Shown here piece by piece: positions 51,622 through 61,270 of a DNA stretch of 64,000 nt. The notes beneath the pieces are model-generated. The model was not told the DNA's origin, made no database searches, and worked only from the letters and a program-made list of their open reading frames with translations. A program made the position numbers and the translations under genes. The stretch is from the NCBI GenBank assembly GCA_024102795.1, contig JAGFJK010000088.1, forward strand, positions 61,017 through 125,016. The letters are read 5' to 3'. How positions within the stretch are numbered: position 1 is the first letter of the stretch; every line of letters begins with the position of its first letter. Source of the stretch: Pirellulaceae bacterium. GTDB taxonomy: Bacteria > Planctomycetota > Planctomycetia > Pirellulales > Pirellulaceae.

Positions 51622-53097
51622 ATGCATGATCTGCTCCACGAAAACGCCGCCCGAGTGACGCGGCGGCAAATGTTTGGTTCGGCGGCCAGCGGGTTGGGGC
51701 TGGCGGCACTGGCCAGTCTGCTGGGCCGTGGCGAAGTCCGCGGGGACGAGCCGGCAGGTGCTGTCCGATCCGCGGTGCCCGGTCTGCCGGGACTGCCGCA
51801 CCAGTCGCCACGCGCTCGGCGCGTGGTGGTCTTGTGGCAGGGCGGCGGACCGTCGCATGTTGACCTGTTCGACGACAAACCGGTGATGAGACAACTGGCG
51901 GGGCAGGACATCCCCGACACGGTTCGCGGCAGCACGCGGTTGTCGACCATGTCCAGCGGCTACGGCAAGTGGCCCTGCCTGCCGGCGATCAAGCCGTTCC
52001 GCCAGTACGGGCAGGCGGGTACGTCGATGAGCGAGATGCTGCCGAATGTCGGCGCGCTGGCGGACGACATCTGCCTGGTGCGAAGCCTGCATACCGAGGC
52101 GGTGAATCACGCTCCTGGCGTAACCTTTTTCATGACGGGCTCCCAGGTGCCAGGTCGTCCCAGCATGGGCGCGTGGCTGTCGTACGGGCTGGGCTGCGAG
52201 ACGGACAATCTGCCGGCGTTCGTCGTGATGACGTCCAGCGACCGGGGCAAGACCTGCGGCCAGTTGTTTTACGACTACTACTGGGGCAGCGGCTTTCTGC
52301 CCAGCCGGTTCCAGGGCGTCCGATTCCGCAACACGGGCGACCTGGTCCCGTACCTGGCCAATCCGCCCGGCGTGAGCGCGGCGGGCCGGCGAGCGCTGCT
52401 GGACGACATCGCCGCCCTGAACGCCGCTCACCTGGCCGACTACGGCGATCCGGAGATCGACACGCGGATCGCCCAGTACGAAATGGCCTTTCGCATGCAG
52501 TCGAGCATGCCGGAGCTGGTCGACTTTTCGGACGAGAGCTCGGCGACGCTCGAGCGTTACGGTCCCGACGCGCTGCTCAAAGGCTCGTACGCCAACAACT
52601 GCCTGATCGCTCGCCGGCTGCTGGAACGGGGCGTGCGCTTCGTGCAACTGATGCATTCGGGCTGGGATCAGCATGGCAACCTGTTCACCCAGCTTGAGCA
52701 ACAGTGCATCGACACCGAGGGTCCGTCGGCCGCGCTGGTGCGGGACCTGAAAGAGCGGGGCATGTTGGACGAGTCGTTGGTGGTCTGGGGCGGCGAGTTC
52801 GGCCGCACTCCGTTTGGTCAAGGCGATCCGGCCAGTCCCAAGGGCCGCGACCACTTTGGCAAGGCGTTCAGTTGGTGGCTGGCCGGCGGCGGCGTCCGCG
52901 GCGGCACGACGTATGGCGAGACCGACGACTTTGGCTGGAACATCGTCGCCAATCCGGTGCACGTGCACGACATGCAGGCGACCCTCCTGCACCTTTGCGG
53001 CATCGACCACACGCGCTTGACGTTCCGCTACCAGGGCCGGCAGTATCGTCTGACGGACGTTCACGGCGAGCTGGTCCGCGGGATCCTGGCGGGCTGA
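51622..53097 (+). CDS. DUF1501 family protein (Tat-exported)
   Basis: The protein has 491 residues with a Tat-type start (VTRRQMFGSAASGLGLAALA), then ARRVVVLWQGGGPSHVDLFD near residue 65, the DUF1501 first strand. The middle has NHAPGVTFFMTGSQVPGRPS near 162, and later LIARRLLERGVRFVQLMHSG near 325, GWDQHGN, and VVWGGEFGRTPFGQG near 388, matching the alkaline-phosphatase-like core. It is probably an envelope hydrolase that works with the DUF1549/1553 protein encoded upstream; the substrate is unknown. Confidence 0.93.
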   Translation: MHDLLHENAARVTRRQMFGSAASGLGLAALASLLGRGEVRGDEPAGAVRSAVPGLPGLPHQSPRARRVVVLWQGGGPSHVDLFDDKPVMRQLAGQDIPDTVRGSTRLSTMSSGYGKWPCLPAIKPFRQYGQAGTSMSEMLPNVGALADDICLVRSLHTEAVNHAPGVTFFMTGSQVPGRPSMGAWLSYGLGCETDNLPAFVVMTSSDRGKTCGQLFYDYYWGSGFLPSRFQGVRFRNTGDLVPYLANPPGVSAAGRRALLDDIAALNAAHLADYGDPEIDTRIAQYEMAFRMQSSMPELVDFSDESSATLERYGPDALLKGSYANNCLIARRLLERGVRFVQLMHSGWDQHGNLFTQLEQQCIDTEGPSAALVRDLKERGMLDESLVVWGGEFGRTPFGQGDPASPKGRDHFGKAFSWWLAGGGVRGGTTYGETDDFGWNIVANPVHVHDMQATLLHLCGIDHTRLTFRYQGRQYRLTDVHGELVRGILAG

Positions 53098-53395
53098 CGT
53101 TCGGAGGTTGAAGCGCCGCCAAGAAAGACTTACGAGTCCGCGGCTCCCGCCGGCCAGATCTTATGACAAGGCACTGGGATGATGCCCGCTGTCAACGGCC
53201 TTGTGGCGTGCGGGCATCGTCGCGGCCCGGGCGCCAAATGGCCCGTTTCTCGCTAAATCCAGCCGGGCTTGGGATTTAGCTGCCGCGTTCACGAATGTTA
53301 GCGCGTTTGGCATCTGACGTGCAACTCTCTGCTCAGGTCTCGCGGCCCGACCAGCCGCGGCCCGCCGATCACCGACCGCATGCAGGAGTCGCACC
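53098..53395. promoter_or_regulatory. Leader of the sigma factor gene, with hairpin
   Basis: An approximately 300-bp stretch between genes. GCTAAATCC (53252-53260) and GGATTTAGC (53272-53280) form a perfect 9-bp inverted repeat about 115 bp before the GTG start of the sigma gene. It could be an operator or a leader-RNA hairpin. Other parts show nothing clear. Confidence 0.45.
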
Positions 53396-55072
53396 GTGGC
53401 CAAGTCCTTCCGCAAAACCGTTACGCCCAAGACAACCCGCAAGCGGGCCTCCGCGGCGGCGGCATCCAGCGAGCGCCCGCGTCCCAACCGTCGTCCCTCG
53501 CCCCCGCGTCGCCCGCGGGACACGGACGGTTTGCCCTCGCACGACGAACGCGAACTGGACGAGATGGAGCTGGACGATCACCACGACGACGAGCACGACT
53601 GGACGGAGGACGAGGCGGATGTGACGCAGCGCGGCGGGCGGCGCAAGGGAGGCCTCGACACCGACGATCCCGTGCGGATGTACCTGATGCAGATGGGGCA
53701 GATCCCGCTGCTGAACCGCGAACAGGAGATCCACTCCGCCAAGGCGATCGAAGCCGCACGCGCTCGCTACCGCCATCGCATGCTGGCCACCGACTACGTG
53801 CTGGAAGGAGCCGTCGCGGCGCTGGAGCAGGTACGCGACGGCAAACTGCGGCTCGATCGGACCATCGAGGTTTCGGTGACGAACACCCGCGAGAAGAAAA
53901 ACATCATGCGCCGCCTGGGGCCGAACGTCGTCACGCTCCGCCGGCTGCTGGTGCAGAACTATCGCGACTTCCGCCTGGCGGTCAGTCGCGCCTGTCCGGC
54001 CGAACAGCGGCAGGCCGCCTGGCGGCGGCTGGTCCGCCGACGCAACAAGGCGGTGAGGCTGGTCGAGGAGTTGAACCTTCGCACCAACCGGTTGCAGCCG
54101 CTGTTCGAAAACCTGGCCAACATCTCCGACCGGATGCAGGTCATCCGGCGGCAGTTGCGTTCCGCCAGGCAGGGCGAGATCAAGGGCGGCCAGTCGGCGG
54201 ATGAACTGCGCGAGGAACTGCGGTACCTGATGCGGATCACGTTCGAGAGCCCCGCCACGTTGCAGCGGCGCGTGGAGCAGACGGCCGTCTGCCGCGAGAC
54301 GTATGACGCCGCCAAACGCACGCTCTCGGCCGGCAATCTGCGGCTGGTGGTCTCAATCGCCAAGAAGTACCGCAACCGGGGCCTGAGTTTCCTGGACCTG
54401 ATCCAAGAGGGGAACACGGGATTGATGCGCGCCGTGGACAAGTTCGAACACGCTCGCGGCTACAAGTTCTCGACCTATGCCACCTGGTGGATCCGGCAGG
54501 CGATCACCCGCGCCATCGCGGACCAGAGCCGGACGATCCGCGTGCCCGTGCACATGATCGACACGATGAGCAAGGTGCGAACCGTCACCCGGCAACTGCT
54601 GCAGGAGCTGGGTCGCGATCCCACTCCCGAAGAGACGGCCGATCGGGCCGGCCTGTCGTTGGAAGACGCCCGCTGCATCATGAAGATGGCCCGCCAGCCG
54701 CTGTCACTCGACCAGCCCGTGGGCGACCACGACGACAGCTACTTCGGCGAGTTCCTGGAGGACTATCGCGACGACGACCCGCTGTACGAGACGAATCAGG
54801 AAGCGCTCAAGCACCGCATCAACGAGGCGATGCAAGGCCTGAACTATCGCGAACGGGAGATTCTGCGACTCCGCTACGGCCTGGCGGACGGCTATGCCTA
54901 CACGCTGGAAGAGGTCGGCAAGATCTTCTCGGTCACCCGCGAGCGGGTGCGGCAGATCGAATCCAAGGCCGTGCGGAAACTGCAACAACCGTATCGCAGC
55001 CGCAGCCTGCTCAGCTTTCTGGACGGGGCCGAACTGCATGTGCAGGTCGAAAACTCGCCGGAACACGCTTAG
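53396..55072 (+). CDS. RNA polymerase sigma factor, RpoD/SigA type (group 1 or 2)
   Basis: The protein has 558 residues. The GTG start at 53396 has AGGAG 7 nt upstream. The first 85 residues are basic then acidic low-complexity sequence. Region 1.2 is [20 protein letters not shown] near 90; a 200-residue non-conserved insert follows; region 2 is [20 protein letters not shown] near 325 with [11 protein letters not shown]; region 3 [16 protein letters not shown] near 380; region 4 [20 protein letters not shown] near 503. The promoter-contacting residues of the primary sigma class are all kept. It probably directs housekeeping transcription, or is a close paralogue of the housekeeping sigma; the window cannot tell which. 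Confidence 0.92.
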   Translation: MAKSFRKTVTPKTTRKRASAAAASSERPRPNRRPSPPRRPRDTDGLPSHDERELDEMELDDHHDDEHDWTEDEADVTQRGGRRKGGLDTDDPVRMYLMQMGQIPLLNREQEIHSAKAIEAARARYRHRMLATDYVLEGAVAALEQVRDGKLRLDRTIEVSVTNTREKKNIMRRLGPNVVTLRRLLVQNYRDFRLAVSRACPAEQRQAAWRRLVRRRNKAVRLVEELNLRTNRLQPLFENLANISDRMQVIRRQLRSARQGEIKGGQSADELREELRYLMRITFESPATLQRRVEQTAVCRETYDAAKRTLSAGNLRLVVSIAKKYRNRGLSFLDLIQEGNTGLMRAVDKFEHARGYKFSTYATWWIRQAITRAIADQSRTIRVPVHMIDTMSKVRTVTRQLLQELGRDPTPEETADRAGLSLEDARCIMKMARQPLSLDQPVGDHDDSYFGEFLEDYRDDDPLYETNQEALKHRINEAMQGLNYREREILRLRYGLADGYAYTLEEVGKIFSVTRERVRQIESKAVRKLQQPYRSRSLLSFLDGAELHVQVENSPEHA

Positions 55073-55250
55073 TTGCACAGCGCCACTTTGGACGCAAGTC
55101 GTTTCCACAGTGAGGCCGAAGCGTCAGCGAGGGGATTTGCCTAACCTCGTCCCTCGCTTACGCTTCGGGCTACAATTGACGCCAAAGTGACGATGTCCAA
55201 CTTGGCGGCGGGCCAGTCGCGGAACGGCGGGCATGTCGCGTCACGGCGGG

Positions 55251-56117
55251 TCAGTCGCGGCGGACCGCCTGTAACACGGCGGCCGTGGCGGACGACTTGT
55301 TCAGCACGTAGAAGTGGATCCCGCGGACCTGGTGGTCGATCAGCGACTGCACCTGCTCCGTGGCGAACTCCACTCCCACTTCGAACTGCCACTGCGGATC
55401 GTCGCGTTGTTCGAGCCGCGAGACAAACCGCGCGGGCAGGCGGGCGCGGCACAGCGAAGTGATCCGCTGAATCTGAGCCAGGTTGGTGACCGGCAGAATA
55501 CCCGGCACGATCGGCACGCGGATGCCGGCCAGCTCGCACCGCTCGCAGAACTGCAGGTAATCCCGGTTGTCGTAGAACAACTGGGTGATCACGATATCCG
55601 CGCCGCAGTCCACCTTGCGTTTCAGGTTCTCGATGTCCGCGGCCGGACTTGTTGCTTCCTGATGCGTCTCCGGATAACCGGCAACCGCCACGCCGAACTG
55701 GGGAAACTCGCCGCGAATCAACTCGACCAGTTCGTTGGCATACCGCAGCCCGCCAGCGACCGGCTGGAAGCTGGCTTCGCCCTGCGGCGGATCGCCCCGC
55801 AGCGCCACGATGTACTGCACGCCCAGCCGCTGGGCCTCGCGAAGGTACTGCCGTAATTCGTCCTCCGTCGAACCGACGCAGGTCAGGTGCGAGGCCACGG
55901 GCACCTCGAACCGCTGCCGCACCCGGTGGACAATGTCGAGCGTCTTCTGGCGCGTGGACCCGCCCGCTCCGTAGGTGCAGGTGAAGTAGTCGGGCTGGAA
56001 AGCCACCAACTGGGCAACGTGCTCGAACAGCGATTCGTCTCCCGCCGGCGTCTTGGGCGGAAACAGTTCGAACGACAACCCCAGGCGTCCCGGTGCGTAG
56101 TATTCGGTCAGCGGCAT
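55251..56117 (-). CDS. metF: 5,10-methylenetetrahydrofolate reductase
   Basis: The protein has 288 residues, the standard bacterial length. The TIM-barrel start is LGLSFELFPPKTPAGDESLF with the catalytic Glu; then PDYFTCTYGAGGSTRQKTLD near 43, VASHLTCVG, VQYIVALRGDPPQGE near 100, and VDCGADIVITQLFYDNRDYL near 170. It reduces methylene-THF to methyl-THF with FAD for methionine synthesis. It stands alone on the minus strand; the 180 bp between it and the sigma gene contain no gene. Confidence 0.95.
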   Translation of the reverse strand: MPLTEYYAPGRLGLSFELFPPKTPAGDESLFEHVAQLVAFQPDYFTCTYGAGGSTRQKTLDIVHRVRQRFEVPVASHLTCVGSTEDELRQYLREAQRLGVQYIVALRGDPPQGEASFQPVAGGLRYANELVELIRGEFPQFGVAVAGYPETHQEATSPAADIENLKRKVDCGADIVITQLFYDNRDYLQFCERCELAGIRVPIVPGILPVTNLAQIQRITSLCRARLPARFVSRLEQRDDPQWQFEVGVEFATEQVQSLIDHQVRGIHFYVLNKSSATAAVLQAVRRD

Positions 56118-56233
56118 GATGTTCTTCGGCGGTTCGAGCCGCGTATGAAGTCTTCCGGTCAGAGCGGGTCCCAGCCCCGTCCCAGGAAGACGATCTTAGC
56201 CCATTTTCGCCCGGTGAAAATGGGGCTCCCGCG

Positions 56234-57481
56234 TTACAGCGACAGCGGATCGCAGGCCATCTGCCGCTCGTCCCGCGTCAGCTCGAACATGTCGTGAATC
56301 AACTGCGTGTCACAGGGGCGCGGCTGGACGTTGCGCCGAGCGAACATCCGCTCCTGCGTGGCCACCATCACGTCCGGCCGCAGCTCGGTGACCTGCCCGA
56401 ACAGCCGGGCATAATTCACGAAACTCGGCACATTCGTCGTAACGAACCCGTAGACCATGCTGCACGTCCCGATGATCTTGCCCGTGAAGATCCCCGTGTT
56501 GATGGCGGACTTGGCATAGTCGCCGACGATGCAGCCGACGAACTGCATGCCGGTGGCCACCTTCTCGCCCCGGTAGTCCATCTTGACCGTGCCGTACGTG
56601 TTCTTCAAATCGCTGTTGCAGGTTCCGGCGCCCAGGTTGATCCAGCTTCCCAGGTAGCTGTGCCCCAGGAACCCGTGATGCTGCTTGTTGGTGTATGGCT
56701 CGATGACCGACGCTTCGACTTCACCGCCGATCTTGGTGGTATGGCCCAGCGAGACGGCATCCTTGATCGCGGCGTGTTCAATCACCCTAGCCCCGGCCCC
56801 CAGATGCGCCGGTCCGCTCAGGTAACAGTAAGGTCCGATTCGCGCGCCGCGTTCCAGCACGATCGGACCCTGCCGGGTGTCGCTGACGATGTACTCGCCC
56901 AGTGCGGCGCCCTCCGCGGCGAACACGCCGTCCCGCACTTCGCGGTATGCTCCGTTGCTCAGACGATACTCCAGGTTGTCGGCCAGGATCTGCTGATTCC
57001 AGCGAATGATGTCGTGCGGGTACTCCAGCAGGTGCAGCGTGGCGTCGAAGTGCGGCAGATTCCGCAGGGCCAGTCCCCTCAGTTCGGGCTCGACGCCTGA
57101 CGCGCCGGCCGCCAGCCGTTCGACCGGCAACGGTTCGGGCAGAATCGCCGCGGCCAGCGCGTTGCCGCTCCAGATCGCCGCGGGCCGGCCATGTTCGAAC
57201 AACCGCCCCAACGCATGATATGTGCCGCGAGAAGGCACCAGCCGCGCGTTCACCAGGACCGTGGGAGGCGCGGTCGGCCCTTCGTCGTCCAGCAACTGGG
57301 GGAAGTCCTGCCGCTGAAGCTCGCGCAAATGAGGCCTGACCACCGCTCGCAACGGCCGCTGCAGCAGCCACAGCCAGTCCAGCAGCCGGTAGCTGCCGCA
57401 GGTGATCGCGTATGCCGGACGGCCGATCGTCACCGGGTGCAGCCGCTGGACCTGCGGGTCCTCGAACAGAATCACTTCCAT
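56234..57481 (-). CDS. GlmU-like putative sugar nucleotidyltransferase with left-handed beta-helix
   Basis: The protein has 415 residues. The N-terminal half (1-170) is a divergent nucleotidyltransferase-like domain (MEVILFEDPQVQRLHPVTIG and LLDWLWLLQRPLRAVVRPHL). The C-terminal half is a left-handed beta-helix with hexapeptide repeats (IVLERGARIGPYCYLSGPAH, GAGARVIEHAAIKDAV, and GTCNSDLKNTYGTVKMDYRG). It fits the GlmU-like family known from planctomycetes and Bacteroidetes (TIGR03991). It may make or bind an activated sugar, but the classical GlmU nucleotide loop is not evident. It lies between metF and the PPC gene on the minus strand. Confidence 0.8.
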   Translation of the reverse strand: MEVILFEDPQVQRLHPVTIGRPAYAITCGSYRLLDWLWLLQRPLRAVVRPHLRELQRQDFPQLLDDEGPTAPPTVLVNARLVPSRGTYHALGRLFEHGRPAAIWSGNALAAAILPEPLPVERLAAGASGVEPELRGLALRNLPHFDATLHLLEYPHDIIRWNQQILADNLEYRLSNGAYREVRDGVFAAEGAALGEYIVSDTRQGPIVLERGARIGPYCYLSGPAHLGAGARVIEHAAIKDAVSLGHTTKIGGEVEASVIEPYTNKQHHGFLGHSYLGSWINLGAGTCNSDLKNTYGTVKMDYRGEKVATGMQFVGCIVGDYAKSAINTGIFTGKIIGTCSMVYGFVTTNVPSFVNYARLFGQVTELRPDVMVATQERMFARRNVQPRPCDTQLIHDMFELTRDERQMACDPLSL

Positions 57482-57518
57482 GATCCAACGGGCCTCCCTG
57501 ACCGGCCTCCACCGCGGC

Positions 57519-59894
57519 TCAACGCCTCAAGATCAAGATCACCTCAGTCCGCGAAACGACCGGCAGCCGCGGATCCGGCCAGACGGTGGCTTGAATGGTC
57601 ACTTGCTGTTCGTCGCCGTCGAGCGTCTGGGGACAGCGGATTCGCAGCACCGCTCGTTCCTCGCCCGCGGGCAGCGTGACCGCCTCGGCCTGGATGCCGG
57701 GCCGCGCGGCGTCCACGAGCAGTTCGATTGTCGCATCGCCGACCAGTTTTGGCGAGCGGGACACGACCAGCGGCACAAGCACCTCCTGACCGGGCCGCAC
57801 TTCCAGCTCGGACTGTTCGGCGGTCAGCTTCAGCAGCGCGCCTTCCACGTTCATGGTGATCCGCGTATCCATCTTGTTCACCAGATGCCGGACGTTGCCC
57901 TTCGGATCGGGCACCTGAACGATGGTGTTCAGGATGATCCGCGACGTGCGGTCGATTTGCACCCATTCGGGCAGGAACAGCGGAAACTCGATCTGCGTGA
58001 CCTCCGGCGGCACCACCAGGTCCTGGCCCATAATGCCCTGGCGGATGCGATCCGGATGGGCGGCCAGTTGCAACAGGACCGGTCCCGCGTAGCCCTCCAA
58101 CCGCTCGATCACGACCGGCGCGGCGTAGGTCGCTCCCCGATGCACGGTCCGCCCGGCATCCTTGTACAGCGGCGCGACGACCGCTCGCGGCTTCATCACC
58201 GGCGCCACCAGCAAGCGTGACTCGGCAGCGATCGTTTCCTGCTCACCCGCTTGAGCCTGACCAGTGATCGTCGCTCGCGCGGCCAGCGTGCCGGCATCCG
58301 CGTCGCAGGTCAGTGGAATCTTGACCTGGTCCTTGCCGGCCGGAATCTCGATCGTTTCCGGCACGTGCACACCGGGCGGTAACCCAGAGACTTGCAGCGA
58401 AATCGCCTCGGTGAAGCCTCCCTGCCGCTCGGCCTTGACCACCAGCGCGGCCTCGCCTGCCAGCGGTACGCCCAGCCTGTCGCCCGCCTGCAACGAGAAG
58501 CCCGCGCGAGGCGGTTCGATCCGCAGCCGGTAGACCGCATCCAGCCGACCGGCGTGCCCTGCCAGGTCGCGAATCCGCACGCGGTACTGCCCGTCTTGCG
58601 GAGCCCTAAAAACCACCGACGGGTCGCGCGTGCCCGCCGTATCGTCCGCCGTGGTCAGTTGCTTTCCGTCAGCGTCCAGCACGCTGAGCGAGATGTCCAG
58701 CGGCGAGCCGATCCGCTGAGCGTCCACGTGGATCGACCAGGCTTCATCGCGGCTGGCCTGAAACACGTACTGGTCGACTTGCCGAGGTTCGTCCAGCGTG
58801 CCACAGATGGCCAACGGCGGCTGCAAGGGCGGGGCGTCGGCCGGCGTCTCGGCCGGTTCAAGTTGCTGCGGAATCTGGCTCAGCTCCAGCCAGCAGGGTT
58901 CAGCCGGTCCGTGGGGAGTGTCCAGCGTGAACGCGAAACGGTTCTCGATTGCTTCCCGCGGAAACGTCACCTCGCGGACCACCGACTCCAGTCGCGCGCT
59001 GCCGCTGGCCACTCCATAGCCAATGAAACGCACCGGCGCGGTCGAACCGGGCGCTCCGGCCGGCGGGACCGCCGCCAGCAGATGCGGCCCTTCGTGCGCG
59101 AGCAACCGGTAGACATGCGCCCGATTGCCGCGGTAGTCCACGTCGAACAGCTCCAGCGTGTAGCGGCCGCCCGCCTCGGCTTCAAACGTCAGACTCAGCC
59201 CCTCGCCCTCTGTGTCCGCCGCGTCGGCAATCAGCCGCCGCCCGGTGTCGTACACTCGCAGGACCGGATGAAACGGCACGCCAAAGCGGCCCGTTTCGAT
59301 CGTGCAGGTTACGGGACCGGTCCGCGACGCCAGCAGCTCAAAACGGTCCACCTCTTCGATCTTCTCCAGCCGCCCGGCCAGCGTGCAGGGCAGGGAAGGC
59401 AACTGCCGGGATTCGGACGCAAGGTCGTCTTCCAGCACTTGCGCTCCAGCACCTGCCCGGAAATAGCTCAGCGAACTGGCCCCGTTGGCATTGGCCACCT
59501 GCCAAGGCACCAGACCTGGTGGAAAATCAGCCGGCAGCGTCAGTCGGACGGACACCTCCCGGGGCACGCCGTACGGCCGGTTGCTGGCCTTGGGACCGAA
59601 CCAGTGCGGCGGGCCGGGATGCAGCATTTCACCAGGAGGCCCCAGCAACTCGAACCCAATGCGCTGGTCGTGCACGAAGAATTGCGTATCGGGCGTCCAG
59701 TCGTAGCCGCCCAGCCGAACCTCGACGGTCGTTCCCACCGGCACGACGGGCGGGTAGACATAACCGACTTCAGGCGCCTGCTGAGCGACCGCGGGAGATC
59801 GCGGCAACGCCACCAGCGCGACAATCAGCAGACAGGTCGCCAGCGGCACGCGCGGCGAGACTTGAGGCCAGGGCATCGGGCGAGCGGGCTCCAT
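57519..59894 (-). CDS. Secreted PPC-domain planctomycete protein
   Basis: This 791-residue protein starts with a signal peptide (VPLATCLLIVALVALPRSPA). An Ig-like domain comes first (PEVGYVYPPVVPVGTTVEVR near 40), then two PPC (pre-peptidase C-terminal) beta domains, with LEKIEEVDRFELLASRTGPV near 185 and CGTLDEPRQVDQYVFQASRD near 365, and further Ig-like beta modules up to the end. PPC domains bind or anchor surface proteins. It lies 4 bp after the DUF1501 gene and completes the DUF1549/1553-DUF1501-PPC operon. Confidence 0.88.
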   Translation of the reverse strand: MEPARPMPWPQVSPRVPLATCLLIVALVALPRSPAVAQQAPEVGYVYPPVVPVGTTVEVRLGGYDWTPDTQFFVHDQRIGFELLGPPGEMLHPGPPHWFGPKASNRPYGVPREVSVRLTLPADFPPGLVPWQVANANGASSLSYFRAGAGAQVLEDDLASESRQLPSLPCTLAGRLEKIEEVDRFELLASRTGPVTCTIETGRFGVPFHPVLRVYDTGRRLIADAADTEGEGLSLTFEAEAGGRYTLELFDVDYRGNRAHVYRLLAHEGPHLLAAVPPAGAPGSTAPVRFIGYGVASGSARLESVVREVTFPREAIENRFAFTLDTPHGPAEPCWLELSQIPQQLEPAETPADAPPLQPPLAICGTLDEPRQVDQYVFQASRDEAWSIHVDAQRIGSPLDISLSVLDADGKQLTTADDTAGTRDPSVVFRAPQDGQYRVRIRDLAGHAGRLDAVYRLRIEPPRAGFSLQAGDRLGVPLAGEAALVVKAERQGGFTEAISLQVSGLPPGVHVPETIEIPAGKDQVKIPLTCDADAGTLAARATITGQAQAGEQETIAAESRLLVAPVMKPRAVVAPLYKDAGRTVHRGATYAAPVVIERLEGYAGPVLLQLAAHPDRIRQGIMGQDLVVPPEVTQIEFPLFLPEWVQIDRTSRIILNTIVQVPDPKGNVRHLVNKMDTRITMNVEGALLKLTAEQSELEVRPGQEVLVPLVVSRSPKLVGDATIELLVDAARPGIQAEAVTLPAGEERAVLRIRCPQTLDGDEQQVTIQATVWPDPRLPVVSRTEVILILRR

Positions 59895-59898
59895 CGTT

Positions 59899-61239
59899 TC
59901 AGACCAGGCCGGGGATCATCTTGCCGCCGCCGTCCAACGGCACGGGGCGGCCCAGGGGCGTGTAGTAGGTCTTCTGCGTGTCGATGCCCATCAGCGTCAT
60001 GATCGTATGATGCAGGTCCTGGATCGAGACCGGGTCGCTCGTGGGCCGGCTGGCATGCTCGTCGGTGGCTCCGATCACCTGGCCAGGCCGGATTCCGCCG
60101 CCCGCCAGCAGAATGCTTTGAGCCTGGCCCCAGTGGTCGCGTCCCGCGTTGGCGTTGATCCGCGGCGTGCGACCCATCTCGCCCATCATCACCACCAGCG
60201 TGCTGTCCAGCAGGCCGCGATCCTCCAGATCGGTCACCAGCGCGCTGAACGCCCGATCGGCTTGCGGAATCAAATCGTCCTGCAACGTGGGGAAACAGGT
60301 GTAATGCGTGTCCCAGCCGGCATGGTCCACTCCCACGAACCGGCAGCCGGCCTCGACCAGCCGCCGCGAAAGCAGCGCGCACTGGCCGATGGTCGAATGG
60401 CCGTAGCGCCGACGAGTGGCCTCGGATTCGGCGTGGATGTCGAACGCCTTCTGAGCGGCGGGCGACGTGACCAGTTCGTGCGCCCGGTGATAGTAAGTCG
60501 ACATCTCGCCGGCCCGCCCGTCGACGGCCCGCTGGAACTGCTCGATCCCGCTCAGCATCTCCTGCCGCCGCGACATGCGTCCCGGCGAAACACCTCGCGG
60601 CAACTGCAGGTCGCGGACCTCAAAGTCGGGTTGCACCGGATCGCTTTCGATCACGAACGGCGCGAACTCGGCTCCGTAAAATCCGGGTCCACCGGCGTCC
60701 ATCGGCGCGGGCAGATTCACATACGGCGGCACCGACCCGCGCAGCTCCAGTTCGCGGACCACCTTGGAACCCAGCGACGGAAACAGCGTGTTGACCGGAA
60801 TGCGATTGTTCTGGCCGTCCTGGAAGCGGGCCCGCTGACCGGTCATCACGTAGTAGTAGCCGGTAACGTGGCCGTTGTCTTCGTGCGAGTGGCTGCGGAC
60901 AATCGTAAACTTGTCTGCCACGCGGGCCGACAGATGGCAGTGTTCGCCCACGAATGTGCCGGGCACGCTGCTCGCGATGGGCTGGAACGGTCCGCGAATC
61001 TCGGCGGGCGCGTCCGGTTTGAGATCCCACATGTCGATCGTGCTGGGACCGCCTTCCAGAAACAGGAAGATACAGGCCTGGGCCTTGGCCGAGCGGACCG
61101 CGCCCCTGGCCTCCAGCTCCAGCAACGCCGGCAGACTCAGGCCGCCCAACGCTCCCAGGCCGCCGATGCGCAGGGCGTCGCGGCGCGTGACCGCGTTGCA
61201 GTTCCGGTTTCTCCGACGGCCGACGGCGACACGCAACAT
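59899..61239 (-). CDS. DUF1501 family protein (second copy, Tat-exported)
   Basis: The protein has 446 residues with a Tat-type start (TRRDALRIGGLGALGGLSLP near residue 18). CIFLFLEGGPSTIDMWDLKP near 57 is the DUF1501 first strand; FVGVDHAGWDTHYTCFPTLQ near 302 and LVVMMGEMGRTPRINANAGR near 348 are the metal-site-like parts, followed by GRDHWGQAQSILLAGGGIRP. The layout matches the 51.6-kb copy but the sequences differ much, so they are not a recent duplication. It lies between the DUF1549/1553 gene (31 bp upstream) and the PPC gene. Confidence 0.93.
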   Translation of the reverse strand: MLRVAVGRRRNRNCNAVTRRDALRIGGLGALGGLSLPALLELEARGAVRSAKAQACIFLFLEGGPSTIDMWDLKPDAPAEIRGPFQPIASSVPGTFVGEHCHLSARVADKFTIVRSHSHEDNGHVTGYYYVMTGQRARFQDGQNNRIPVNTLFPSLGSKVVRELELRGSVPPYVNLPAPMDAGGPGFYGAEFAPFVIESDPVQPDFEVRDLQLPRGVSPGRMSRRQEMLSGIEQFQRAVDGRAGEMSTYYHRAHELVTSPAAQKAFDIHAESEATRRRYGHSTIGQCALLSRRLVEAGCRFVGVDHAGWDTHYTCFPTLQDDLIPQADRAFSALVTDLEDRGLLDSTLVVMMGEMGRTPRINANAGRDHWGQAQSILLAGGGIRPGQVIGATDEHASRPTSDPVSIQDLHHTIMTLMGIDTQKTYYTPLGRPVPLDGGGKMIPGLV

Positions 61240-61270
61240 GGATACGGCTCCCGGCAGGACAGGCGGTTGG